This document shows positions 38,011 to 50,000 of a DNA stretch of 64,000 nt, in pieces (positions within the stretch are counted from its first letter, which is position 1; the number at the start of each line of letters is the position of its first letter). Source of the DNA: Solen grandis (taxonomy: Eukaryota; Mollusca; Bivalvia; Adapedonta; Solenidae); NCBI GenBank assembly GCA_021229015.1, contig CM037778.1, positions 19,165,214-19,229,213 of the forward strand, read 5' to 3'. The notes beneath the pieces are model-generated. The model was not told where the DNA came from. It worked only from the letters and a program-made list of their open reading frames with translations, and ran no database searches. Both the position numbers and the translations under genes were made by a program.

Positions 38011-39257
38011 AGTTAACATTAAGGAATAATAAATGTGTCAGAAAATAAAAACATAATGTGAAACCAGGTTTTCAAGTGTCATCCCAGGCAAGCAAAACTA
38101 TTTTTAGTTACAGTGACCTTGACCCTACTGACCTGAAAATTATTCTCAATTTTCTTCTTCCATCAAGGTATCTATCTGCTAAATCTGATCATCATACCTC
38201 ATTCCTAAAAGAAGTTATTTGACAAAAAAAAAACTATTTTTAGCATTATAATGAAACAAAATGTTTGAGGCTGTACCCATTCTAATAACCAGAATTTTAA
38301 TTGAAAACCTTGTTAATAAATACTTATGTGCCAATAATGCATACATACCAACTTTCATACTCACACATGCAAATTGGAACATGTGCATGGGGCATAAGAA
38401 GAGGTTTTGCACCTAGGATGCACATAACACAACCAATTTCTGGTAAAAATGAAGGAAAGAAATATTGGAAATATAATAATGAAAAATTACATTATTGATC
38501 ATTTCTGCGGAAAGAATTGTTCGGACTAACTTTTATGCCTTGAAAACAGTTACATTTTGCTGCAATTTGTTTAACTGCTAGCAATTTTGTTTTGATTTAT
38601 GCTAAGATAGTTTCCTGATAAATGCTTGCCTGGGGGAGAAAAATGATTTTTAAGTGCAGAAGGTAGTCATCTTGTTTCAAATTTAGGGACTGCAATAAAT
38701 ATGCTTTAATATCTGAATCTAATTTCGATTAAAATAAATGTTGTTTTATGAGGATGTCTCTTTAATTACAATTTGTACCTTTTTTTAATATTCCTTCACT
38801 TTTTTTCCTTTCTTTTTTTTTTTTTTTCTTTTTTTTTTATTGAAAAAATAATTATTATATGATTATGTTATTTTTCAAAGAATGGTTATATTGCAAATAA
38901 AAATTATTTTCTATAAATTCTATAGATAGGTTGATGTATTGTGTTTATTGTGTTTATTTATAGTTATTCGTTACTATCAGTTGTGAGTTTATCTATTTTT
39001 ATTTTTAAATTATTTTATTTTTATTTTCTGACTTGTGCTTATTAAAAACATGTATCGCATGTTTTCTATAATTTAAATTAATGATGTTCTTCCCTTTGCT
39101 TGGTCTGTTCTCATCCGTTTTTCTGAGTGCCAGTATTTGCATTTTGCTTTTGACATAAAATGAAAAAGTGCAGTAAAATATGACTAACTTTATTTGACTT
39201 GATTTATTTTGTCATTATAAATCATAATTATTTAACAAGAACATAAATCCATATCTG

Positions 39258-40105
39258 AACAGGTAGTCCAATATCACCTTCTCATTTCAAAGCAAGTAAC
39301 AAACATGCAACTCTTGATATAAGCAGGTAGTCCAGTATCACCTTCTCATTTCAAAGCAAGTAACAAACATGCAACTCTTGATATAAGCAGGTAGTCCAAT
39401 ATCACCTCATTTCATAGCAAGTTACAATCATGCAACTCTTAATATAAACAGGTAGTCCAATATCACCTCATTTCAAGGCAAGTTACAAACATGCAATTCT
39501 AAATATAAACAGGTAGTCCAATATCACCTCATTTCAAAGCAAGTTACAAACATGCAACTCTTAATATAAACAGGTAGTCCAATATCACCTTTTCATTTCA
39601 ATGCAAGTAACAAACATGCAACTCTTAATATAAACAGGTAGTCCAATATCACCTTATTTCAAGGCAAGTTACAAACATGCAACTCTTAATATAAACAGAT
39701 AAACAGGTAGTCCAATATCACCTTTTCATTTCAAAGCAAGTAACAAACATGCAACTCTTAATATAAACAGGTAGTCCAATATCACCTCATTTCAAAGCAA
39801 GTAACAAACATGCAACTCTTAATATAAACAGGTAGTCCAATATCACCTCATTTCAAGGCAAGTTACAAACATGCAACTCTTAATATAAACAGGTAGTCCA
39901 ATATCACCTTATTTTAAAGCAAGTAACAAACATGCAACTCTTAATATAAACAGGTTGTCCAATACCCCCACATTTCAAAGCGAGTAACAAACTCGTAACT
40001 CTTTATATGAACATGTTAGTCCAATATCATCTTATTTTAAAGAGAGTAACAAACATGCAAATCTGTATCTGTACAGGTAGTCCAATATCACCTCATTTTA
40101 AGTCA
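39258..40105 (+). repeat. Minisatellite of about 60-bp units, 14 copies
   Basis: Units carry CAGGTAGTCCAATATCACCT, CATTTCAAAGCAAGTTACAA and ACATGCAACTCTTAATATAA. The last units are diverged. A further part unit (AAGCGAGTGACAAACATGCA) follows a SINE at 40333, and another (CAGATAGTTCAACATTGCCT) follows the assembly gap at 41784. Confidence 0.93.
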
Positions 40106-40330
40106 TCAAAATGGTACTGGTATAGCTCCCTTGTTGCTCAGCATGTATTGGTAGTTCCAGGACTGGTTGGCCAGGTTTCAGGATAATGCGACTAGGTGTG
40201 GTATCATGACGCATGTCTACGGCATGATACTGCAGTGTGACAGCACTATATCTGTCTCATGTAGAAATCATCTCCAAATGACTGAAAAACTGTCGGTGGG
40301 ACATTAAACCCACAAAACAAACTTTATTTT
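40100..40330 (+). mobile_element. SINE family B, body and tail, inserted in the 60-bp array
   Basis: TCATCAAAATGGTACTGGTA, TAGTTCCAGGACTGGTTGGC, AGGATAATGCGACTAGGTGT, TGTGACAGCACTATATCTGT and the tail ATGACTGAAAAACTGTCGGT then GGGACATTAAACCCA. It interrupts a repeat unit between CATTTTAAG and AAGCGAGTGACAAACATGC. Confidence 0.8.
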
Positions 40331-40489
40331 TAAGCGAGTGACAAACATGCAAATCCAGCAGATGTAAGATATGGATTTTGTGGTTTGCTCATAATTCACA
40401 GGTTCGACCAAAGAAGACCTGTATTTAGCTCATCTTGTCCCCACAACAGAAGATGATAAGGATAGAAACAGTTTGTATTAGGAAAAGGG

Positions 40490-41683
40490 TTCTTAAGGTT
40501 GACTATAGATGGATGATGGTGAATGCTGAAGTTTGACTATAGATGGATTATGACGATTGCTGAAGTTTGACTATAGATGGATTATGACTATTGCTGAAGT
40601 TTGACTATAGATGGATTATGACGATTGCTGAAGTTTGACTATAGATGGATTATGACGAATGCTGAAGTTTGACTATAGATGGATTATGACGATTGCTGAA
40701 GTTTGACTATAGATGGATTATGACGATTGCTGAAGTTTGACTATAGATTGATTATGATGAATGCTGAAGTTTGACTATAGATGGATTATGATGAATGCTG
40801 AAGTTTGACTATAGATGGATGATGACGAATGCTGAAGTTTGACTATAGATGGATTATGACGAATGCTGAAGTTTGACTATAGATGGATTATGATGAATGC
40901 TGAAGTTTGACTATAGATGGATGATGACGAATGCTGAAGACTGACTATAGATGGATGATGATGAATGCTGAAGTTTGACTATAGATGGATGATGACGAAT
41001 GCTGAAGACTGACTATAGATGGATGATGATGAATGCTGAAGTTTGACTATAGATGAATGATGATGAATGCTGAAGTTTGACTATAGATGGACTATGATGA
41101 ATGCTGAAGTTTGACTATAAATGGATGATGATGAATGCTGAAGTTTGACTGTAGATGAATGATGATGAATGCTGAAGTTTGACTATAGATGGATGATGAT
41201 GAATGCTGAAGTTTGACTATAGATGGATGATGATGAATGCTGAAGTTTGACTATAAATGGATGATGATGAATGCTGAAGTTGACTATAAATGGATGGTGA
41301 CAATTGCTGAAGTTTGACTATAAATGGATGATGATGAATGCTGAAGTTGACTATAAATGGATGATGATGAATGCTGAAGTTTGACTATAAATGGATGATG
41401 ATAAATGCTGAAGTTGACTATAAATGGATGATGATGAATGCTGAAGTTTGACTATAGATGGATGATGATGAATGCTGAAGTTTGACTATAAATGGATGAT
41501 GAATGCTGAAGTTTGACTATAAATGGATGATGATGAATGCTGAAGTTGACTATAAATGGATGATGATGAATGCTGAAGTTGACTATAAATGGATGATAAT
41601 GAATGCTGAAGTTTGACTATAAATGGATGATAATGAATGCTGAAGTTGACTATAAATGGATAATGATAAGTGCTGATGATGAA
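40490..41683 (+). repeat. Minisatellite of about 32-bp units (TGCTGAAGTTTGACTATAGA), about 37 copies, ending at the gap
   Basis: The unit is TGCTGAAGTTTGACTATAGA plus TGGATGATGATGAA. The left half is enriched in TATGACGA variants; the right half has TATAAATGG and loses a T (GAAGTTGAC), so subfamilies are spatially ordered. The array runs straight into the N gap, so its true length is unknown. Confidence 0.95.
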
Positions 41684-41783
41684 NNNNNNNNNNNNNNNNN
41701 NNNNNNNNNNNNNNNNNNNNNNNNNNNNNNNNNNNNNNNNNNNNNNNNNNNNNNNNNNNNNNNNNNNNNNNNNNNNNNNNNNN
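41684..41783. other. Assembly gap of 100 N
   Basis: Exactly 100 N, the conventional size for a gap of unknown length, at the end of the 32-bp array. Confidence 0.99.
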
Positions 41784-43020
41784 CAGATAGTTCAACATTG
41801 CCTTCTCATTTTAAAGTGAGCAGCTAAAATAATCAATGAGCATATTGAAACTTTATCAGTCTGAATATTTACAGCTGACCTAGTTTGATACTGGACACCA
41901 GACCCTCCTCTACAATAAAGAGAGAACGTGTGGACACGTGTGCCAATTTCCCGATAGCTCTAGCATGTTAAGAGGTTATCCAAGTCAAGTTTTAAAGCAT
42001 TTTTTCTGTCAAAGCAAATGTTTGTCATTATTTCTGACAATAGGTTTGGTCAATACTAATTTGCTTGTGTAAGGGGCGAGATATAAATTCTCATTTTGAA
42101 TTTTAAAAAATTTCCTCTTAATTGCTTCGTCCCTTCTGCAAATGTTGTAACCATAGTACTCACGTTTTAAATAAATAGAAAAAATATAATTCATTTATAA
42201 TTTGGCATTGACCTTAAAACTGGCAGTATATACGTCACTGTTTGATAAACGGAAATGCCTTTGTGATATCCTCTTGTATATAATTGTCTATTTTCTAAAT
42301 TGCACTTGAAGTTAAATTGTTCAAAACCTCGGCCAATGGTAAATGATTACCTTGATTTAGAAAATAAAAGAAATAAATTGGCAAGAACTCGAGGAATCTG
42401 TCTCCATTGAAAATTTGCTGGAATAAAAAAGAAAATAAATATTTGCTGAATTTATGTTTACTTAGAACCTAAAACCAAATGACATTGGGTAAGCTTTTAC
42501 CGGTTTTTCGTCTGTCTTGAGCATGAAATAATACATAGAAATTTGTTATGGATTTTAAAACATACAGCTAACGTCGAAACCGGGGAAATTAATGAGTTTT
42601 CGCGGTTTCAGACATCAATGAAATTTGAACAACCTTTTAGTGAATTAAAAAATGTGAATAGAAATATTGATTGGACAAATAATTGTGAATTACAAGAGAT
42701 AGTATAGACAATGGGGCAACAAAGGAACATTTTTGTGAGATTAGTTTTTGCCGTCCGTTTTGCGTTTCTATTGACTATTGTATACCTAGTTTCTTTGTTT
42801 GCACGCCTGTTTGTTTGTATAGACGCTTAAGTCTGATACCTGTCCGCCAATTTAATTTTAGCATAATACGCTCGTTGAAAAGGGAGAAAAAGGCCAGTCT
42901 CTTTGGAAAAAAACGAATCGTGTCTACGGAAACGCCCGAAATTAAAGTTCATTTAAAATGACGTTTCCTTTTTTCTTATATGTCATTTTAGTTCTCCATA
43001 ATTTACCTCAATAATTTGCT

Positions 43021-43063
43021 TAATTAAGTCTCCCAAACGAAGTTTGGAGACTTATTGTTTTTA
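43021..43063. repeat. Short hairpin repeat, copy 2 (AAGTCTCC...GGAGACTT)
   Basis: AAGTCTCCCAAAC at 43026 pairs with GTTTGGAGACTT ending at 43053. Flanks TTAATT and ATTGTTTTTA are the same as at 961-1003. Confidence 0.55.
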
Positions 43064-43164
43064 TTCATTAAAAATCAGTATCAGTATTACATGACCTTTG
43101 TTGCTCCTTGGAAAGTCATGTTTTTTTGTTGTTGTTTTTTATTTATTTTGTTGTTGTTGTTTTG

Positions 43165-43235
43165 TCACTTGGGCTCGAACCCACAACATTAAGATCCGCA
43201 GTCTTGTACGCTACCATTAAACTATGACGCACCCT
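43165..43235 (-). mobile_element. tRNA-like SINE head on minus strand
   Basis: GGGCTCGAACCCACAACATT and CAGTCTTGTACGCTACCATT read on the minus strand as box B and box A. The arms cannot pair as a functional tRNA acceptor stem. The same head occurs at 18190. Confidence 0.5.
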
Positions 43236-43288
43236 CCCTTTCTCCGATTAATTCCCCAATAATCAAAAATAAATGTAAACAGTTCATC

Positions 43289-43692
43289 AAATAGACCATT
43301 TCACTCCAAAATTAGACGTAAACCTACATAAATCAACGAGCACTTCCCGGACACCTTATCTACATGCTGGTGTAAAATTTAACACATTGAACATACACAT
43401 GAACTTTTCCCCAGTCACTGATTGGTCAGTTTAAGTCGGCGAATTATACCGAGTACTGCTGAAACCGTTGTGAAATTGTCTATACATAGGCATACAATAA
43501 AAGTATCTCACTCCGAAATAGAACGTAAACTTACGAAAATCAACGAGCACATCCCGAACATCTAAACAACATGCTGGTATATAATTCCAAACATTGTCCA
43601 GTAGGAAATAAACATACATGTGAGATTTTCCTAAACTTTAAATCAGCGAATTATACCGGGAAGTGCCGATCCTATGGTAAAATGGTCTATTA
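43289..43692. mobile_element. MITE with AATAGACCATTT TIRs and duplicated interior
   Basis: AATAGACCATTT near 43290 and AAATGGTCTATT at 43680 are inverted repeats. The interior is two direct copies of about 200 bp, each with CACTCC.AAAT, CGTAAAC.TAC, AAATCAACGAGCAC.TCCCG, ACATGCTGGT and AGCGAATTATACCG-like blocks. Confidence 0.65.
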
Positions 43693-43845
43693 ATTTGATA
43701 TGTTATTCAATCTACCATCTACGATTAGATAATCACCCCGTTCCACCGCCCTCTATTCTAACTAAATTATCTTCCTAAATCGTATCTTAAAAGAAAAATA
43801 TACTACTTAAAGCTCAAAAGAAATTGACACTACTGAAGCCTCCAT

Positions 43846-43954
43846 TGACGTCATGATACCCTTGAAATAAGCACCACAAATCCTTAACATCACGAGGAGG
43901 ATAGTACCCCTCCACCCGAAAACAGTTTCTACATACCCCTATGTTGTGACGTCA
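43846..43954. promoter_or_regulatory. Two full CRE palindromes TGACGTCA 101 bp apart
   Basis: TGACGTCA occurs at 43846-43853 and 43947-43954. This is the consensus for CREB/ATF factors. It lies about 3 kb upstream of the CARD gene start. A functional link is inference only; other TGACGTCA copies (22933, 23086, 60997) lie in repeat-like or intronic sequence. Confidence 0.25.
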
Positions 43955-44949
43955 TGCGATGACTATCGACAGACATAAAAAAAAAAAGAACGCTACTGTT
44001 TCCCGACCACTGAAGTAATTGTGTATCAGAGGTATTTATGGCTGTTGTCGTAAACTTTTTGAACTCTGATCACATGTCAAATAAATAAATCCTTCATTTA
44101 TTATCGTTCTAGATATGTCAGGGACCATACCGTTTAAACGTTATTAAACTGCAAGGTGAGATATATTGTACGAGGGTCTCGTACGTCTTTCTCGTATATC
44201 ATTTTATATCGCGTCTACAATGAATATATGAATAAAGTATGACGTGCACATCACAATATTTATAATTAAGTAAAATGCCTTAATGACAATATATCGTGAT
44301 GTTTTTTCAAGACCTTGCCTTCTCAAATATCGTTTACAAAAGAAAGTGTTTGTGTTTATTCCAGATGAATATATTGAAGAAAAAAAAGTATTGACATATT
44401 TTCGAATGTTTATACTTGCATATCACATTAAAGTATGATTCAAAACATCAAATAATGAGAGAGCGTTGGTCTCGGGAGCAAAACGAGGGCTGATGTCATG
44501 CACTTAGGAGAGCCCTCGAATAGATAGTTTGTCCATTATTTCATACCAAACATCTGCCTTGCTTGGAAAACGGTACCTGAATGTTCTTGGTTCAAGACAA
44601 GTTACAATCTCTGTATTTTTTTTAAAGAAAATTGTCAGGTGCTTTGTTCTGGCACTTCGGCCTTCCAGCTGGTTTGCAGTGGCTTGGGGGTTCTATCTGG
44701 GAGCTCATTGCCTTCGGTTCGCCCTTTTCCAGTTATACTGGATATTCCTACGTTTCGTTTGTGTGGTATATCTGACTTCACCTAAATAACAAAATGCTTT
44801 GAAAAAAAAAAGGTGAATTCACCTAAATACGAGATTAATGGTATATTAAATACTTTGTCATAAACCATAATGATAATAAAATTGACAAAATCACAATGTT
44901 AAAATGATAAACCTCCCTTGACTTGAGTTTAAAATATATAGATACATTC

Positions 44950-45085
44950 GAAATTGTGTCAGGCCAGGTTTGGTTGCATGTCAATTGCCTTGTTGGCGGA
45001 GTGATCCCGTAGTGAGGCAGCACTATATCTGTCTCGAGTTAATGACTGAAATACTATCGGTGGTACATAAAACCATAGCAGTCAC
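44950..45085 (+). mobile_element. SINE family B tail fragment
   Basis: GTAGTGAGGCAGCACTATAT, CTGTCTCGAGTTAATGACTG and AAATACTATCGGTGGTACAT match the family B 3' part. Confidence 0.55.
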
Positions 45086-46429
45086 CATTGATCAATTGCA
45101 TTCAATTACATTCATACACTCTGTATTAAATATCTTTTTGAAAATTATAATCTATTAAGTTTAAGATATACGCACAGAAGATAGATGAACGGGGAAGGCA
45201 CGACTGGCCCGCCCTGTGTCAGGATAATGTGACCGCCTGTGCAAAGGCATAATTAAACAGAGATAGAACTCCTGTAAAAGCTAGTGAAAAATATTGTTTA
45301 CTCACACAGCAGATCAAACTTTCATAAAAATTTGGAAAATCAAAGAGGAATATGTAACCATATTATAAAATAATCATTTCTCTAATGAGAGGAAGTAATT
45401 TAGTTTGATTTATTTTAAAAAAAAAAAATTAATGTATGATTTAAATTCAACCAGTGTAGCAGAAAAACAACAAAATTTACATAGCAAGTTTCATACAGGT
45501 ATTTTTCTATCTTACATATTTTTTATTATTATTTCTGGACTTATTTGATAAATAAGGTATCATAATGGTGATAATATGATGGTCTATTGTTAAATATAGT
45601 TTACTTTCACGTATCTTCAATAGAATAAGAGACGTGACTTTGCGAGAATTGGACAATATGCTGCGTGCTTTTGTGAGATTTAGACTAATCTTGCCAATCT
45701 TTGTGTAACAGGTCTTTGGGCTATGGTTATCCTGTTATTTGTCAGCGACATGAGATTGAAACAGTTGATTTGATGTAAAATTCAACAAAAAAAAACTAAA
45801 AGAGGTGCTCTACGATATCCTTACTCGAGCACTTCGAGAGCCTTTCTAACGATAAGCAGGTACTTTGATCGAATTTCATTGTATATAGACATACAGATAA
45901 TACAATCGAAATATCATACCCATACGAAAGGTTCAATAAATACTGCATGTGGTATGTATACGACAATTGCACTTTGTTTGAACTTGGTTTAATTTGATGC
46001 ACTCTTAACCAGCCAAGAATAAAGTGTATGTATCAACACAGGTTATTATTCTCACAGGAAAGAAGACGCTATATTCGAATGGTCTTATTATTAAGAACAT
46101 ATTGCATAAAACGTTTAAAAATATGTTTACTTCTAGCAGATTAATGTTAGGTAGATCAATTTGTATACGATGCTCGTAATGCTTTTATAACATTCACAGT
46201 TTAAGGTGATAAATAAACGTTTTCTGTGTAATTTCATGGCTGTCGTGAAATGAGAAATGTTACTAAACATAATCATTAAGATGTTTACATAAAAAACGCA
46301 TTTTGAAAGATACCGGTGTATCTATGATCATAACTGTTTAAAAACCATTGATATCCTTCAAGTAAATTCGGAATATCAAATTTTTAATTCAGGGGTGCGT
46401 AACGTTTATTGGATCTATTAATATGGTCG

Positions 46430-46926
46430 AGATAAGACGAGGGCGATATTGATCTAGCCTTGCTCTGACTGTCGTTTCATTCTGACTATATAGGGTGGTA
46501 TTTAAGGTAGTATAGTACAAACCAAGCCTTGCGCCTGAGTAGCGTGGAGTCAGGGCGCGGTGCTTAGACCCTTAGTGTTATGTCTGGAATTCTTTCAGCC
46601 AATGAGGACTTTAGTACAGTGCGGAGGAGTGTTTTGCAAACTGGTTGATTTTAGAATATTGAGGTCGAGTTGAACATTGATCAGCTGAATATTGGCCTAT
46701 TGCAGAGGAAGAGATAGTTAAAAAATATACATATATACATATTGTTAATTCGATTTAAATTGACTTTCTGCAACACATACTTTTACATATGGTCAATATA
46801 AGATAGTTTTCGACGAATGTAATGTGTGCATAAGCAAAAGGAGGATGCGACTAACATAACAGAGGGAAATGGTATATGTTTTAATTCCGTAAATACATTT
46901 GATTACAAGCACGTGGAAAATCAAAC
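46430..46926 (+). promoter_or_regulatory. Probable promoter and 5' UTR region of the CARD gene
   Basis: GC content rises at about 46530-46640 (GCGCCTGAGTAGCGTGGAGT, CAGGGCGCGG), with a CCAAT at 46599-46603 and a TATATA-containing CTATATAGGG near 46485. There is no repeat signature. Transcription start is not determinable. Inferred from position upstream of the first coding exon. Confidence 0.3.
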
Positions 46927-47061
46927 ATGAATAACAAACAAAAGGAAGCACTCCATCACTTAAGACATTTTATTGTGCGGAATGTAGCCTGGACAGACGA
47001 ACTGGCCAGCAAGCTGGTGTCACATGCAGTCATACCGGAATCTATCCTTACCGAACTACAG
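46927..47061 (+). CDS. CARD gene exon 1: CARD helices 1-3
   Basis: Forty-five codons start at ATG 46927 (AACATGA context, A at -2 and -3) and end LTELQ with donor CAG|GTAAAC. The in-frame TGA at 46900 rules out an N-terminal extension within this exon. Confidence 0.85.
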
Positions 47062-50000
47062 GTAAACATTTTTTTTAAGATTTTGGGGGTAAACATTTCG
47101 AATGATATGTGGAAGATGTGAACAACTCGGAAGAGGACTAATGTTTTGATTGAAGACAGCGATGTTTAACCCTGAAAATGATGTGAGTACTCGTAACTGC
47201 CTTTGTGACCAATGCAGATCAAGATCAGCCTGCACATCCGACCACTCTGATCAAGGTCTACACTGTTTGCTATTCGGAAAAACAATTTTCATCAAGCACC
47301 CTATAAACACCTAATGGTACAGTCCAAAATGAAAAAAGACATGTTTGAGCATTGCAAAGGTTTATTACTGTAAGGGGAATGTTGATGAGCATGTTGCTAA
47401 CACCATTCATGTTGAGAATTTGACAGCATTAATTTTTAGCAACCAAAAATGGTCACAATTTCGAGGATTCTGTTCTGATATCTATTGATAAGTTTGATGA
47501 TATTTGTAACACGGTGGCAATGCATTCCACGGCGTTACACTGTGCCTCTGTTGGATAACAGATGAGACAATCTAATTTATGTAACTTAAATTGAACATAA
47601 AACGATTTGATATCATTGAAATATTTGACAGTTATCTGGGTTATCAAACTCTAACATACCATTTACCTGTATATCGATGTCATGACTTTAGAAAACATTC
47701 AAAGCTTTTGTAATATATTAATGGTCAAATGAATTATTTCAAAATAGTATTGTGACTGTCATATATTGAATCGCTCGCAATAGTTCTTGCTTGGAACAAT
47801 GACAAAGTTGATTGACCTTTTTTCACACCTGATTATATTGAGCTCATTAGTTACATTTTCATAATAGAAATGTATTGGCTTTTTATCCTTTTTTTTAATT
47901 CATTCAAACCTGTTTTAAGGTCATTGCATGCTAATCATCTTGTTTAAGTGAATTATTATTTTGAAAGTATATGAAAATGGCCCAAGACATGTTAAACAAA
48001 GCTCTTTTTTTTTCTCGAAGCCATTAGGTCACAGAATGGTATTTGTAAAAGCATAATACTCATGTGAGGAAGCCTCCCAGCTGGCATTCGGGGTCTTCAT
48101 CTACCCGTAATTAGCTGGACGTCGCTATATGACTGAAATACTGCCGAAGCGACGGTAAACGCAAATAGCCAAGCCAAGCCAAAAACATTATACATACACA
48201 TTGGTGTTTGTAAAAGCATAATACATACACATTGGTGTTTGTAAAAGCATAATACATACACATTGGTGTTTGTAAAAGCATAATACATACACATTGGTGT
48301 TTGTAAAAACATAATACATACACATTGGTGTTTGCAAAAGCATAATACATACACATTGGTGTTTGTAAAGGCATGATACATCAAAATACACCCTAAATAG
48401 AATAATTATATCAAATGATACACACATTAGATCTTATTTCCTAGGATGGCCCATCTAACTAAAGTAACCATTGAGTGAAATTATTTCTTATGGGACACCT
48501 AACGTTCGATGGAGACCCTTTAAAATCGTTGTGTATTGTTACTTGCTAAGGTACAAATAAGGTCCCTTGCCTACTGAGAGATAATCACCTTTACCCTGTA
48601 AGGTTATCGAGCTTTCTACAGAGGTGTTATTCTATTTTAAATTTATTTAATTATTTCGTCTCACTGACAAATGTCCGTATAAAAATCCAATAATGTTTAT
48701 ATGGCACTGCGATATCAACACTGTTTTCGTAAATCTTATATAACACAGTGATTTCATGTTTGACTGTTAAAAGTTTGCTTTGGAGACTTTTATTACAAGT
48801 ATACTTTTATAACGTGTTGATATTGTATTCGATAGTCATCGAACCTTTACGTCACTAGTAATTTTTGTCATTGAAAGCTTTTGCTTCAAAATATACGTAT
48901 TGTGTAACATTTTGAAGTACTACCATTTTAATGAATACAAACACTAGTTGAGATTTGAAAGGAAAAGGCCGTTCTTCAGACCACAGTCAATTCGCTCTAC
49001 AACGTAATGGCGCTAATCAGTGTTGAAATCGAACGCTTAAGGTCATTGAACTATTTCTGCACAAATATTTGGCACGTAATTAATCATACAACTAAAAAAA
49101 TATAAGAATTACCTTTCTGTTCTTATTTTTTCTCTCTATAACTTTACAATATTTTGTAATTGAGTATATTTAATTATGTCTAAAGTATGTTATAATTGTG
49201 CATGTATTACCTTTCGATACTTCATCATTTCAAGACTATACATGTTATGCTTTTTATTATAATCATCACTTTTTTCGTCCAGTTTTACCTTAGCTAGTTT
49301 GGCAATCACTACGGTGGCTCACACGTCCTTAGTGTTAAGTCTTTACACATGAAACATATCAGATATCCGAAGGACCTTGTAGATGTATGCCCTTATCAAA
49401 CTGATAGAATAGCGAGAGTGTTGAATTTTAAAGAAACATGTCTATCTTTATGGGTATTCTTCCTTTTAATTTACATTCAATTTTTTAGACATTCTGGTAA
49501 CTATGAAATCATAATTTATCTATATTTAGGACAAATAAAAAGTAGTATTACAAAAATAAGCAGTTAATGGTTTGTGTTTGGTTTGATGATCCCATGCAAG
49601 CCAAGTTAATCTTTTTTTTTTTTTAACTACAAACTGTAGTTCCAAACACAATTTTGATTAACCCTTGATAGCGGATAAAATTGTTAAATATTTGTGAACC
49701 ACTTTAACCTTGGCCATAACTTTTTCTGTCATCAAACCTCACAAACTTGTTCACTCACAAGGGTTACATTCTCAACAAGGGCCATAACTCTTGCGTCAAT
49801 TTTCACCTTACTTATCTCCTTTCCTTTTAAAAAATATAATAATAATAATGATAATAATAATAATAACAGACGAATGTTGGCATTCACATGCAGTACTTGT
49901 TACTTGACTGGTATTGTTTTGTTAATACAGTGTTAAGTTTAATCCTGACACATCCAATTTTTTTTCGTTTTTTAAATGATTTTTTTTCAGTGAAGAAGTC

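Larger units (their letters stand above)
37181..46926. other. Intergenic region between AARS2 and the CARD gene
   Basis: It contains the AARS2 3' UTR (extent unknown; an AATAAA lies at 38028-38033 among several), SINE fragments, two large tandem arrays, the assembly gap and a MITE. The stretches 38100-39250, 41890-43015 and 43700-46440 show no gene, tRNA or clear repeat on either strand. The longest open frames there have no recognisable domain. Confidence 0.6.

Noticed and set aside
44529..44789. 86-codon ORF upstream of the CARD gene
   Set aside because: Hydrophobic and featureless with no upstream start or splice signals; likely chance in T-rich DNA.
48187..48385. Regular 32-bp repeats as a CRISPR array
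   Set aside because: The repeats are contiguous without unique spacers, and the DNA is eukaryotic. The same applies to the 25-, 31- and 60-bp arrays.
48097..48427. Minus-strand ORFs with repeated TNTNVYVLCF
   Set aside because: They arise from the 32-bp minisatellite and a SINE tail.
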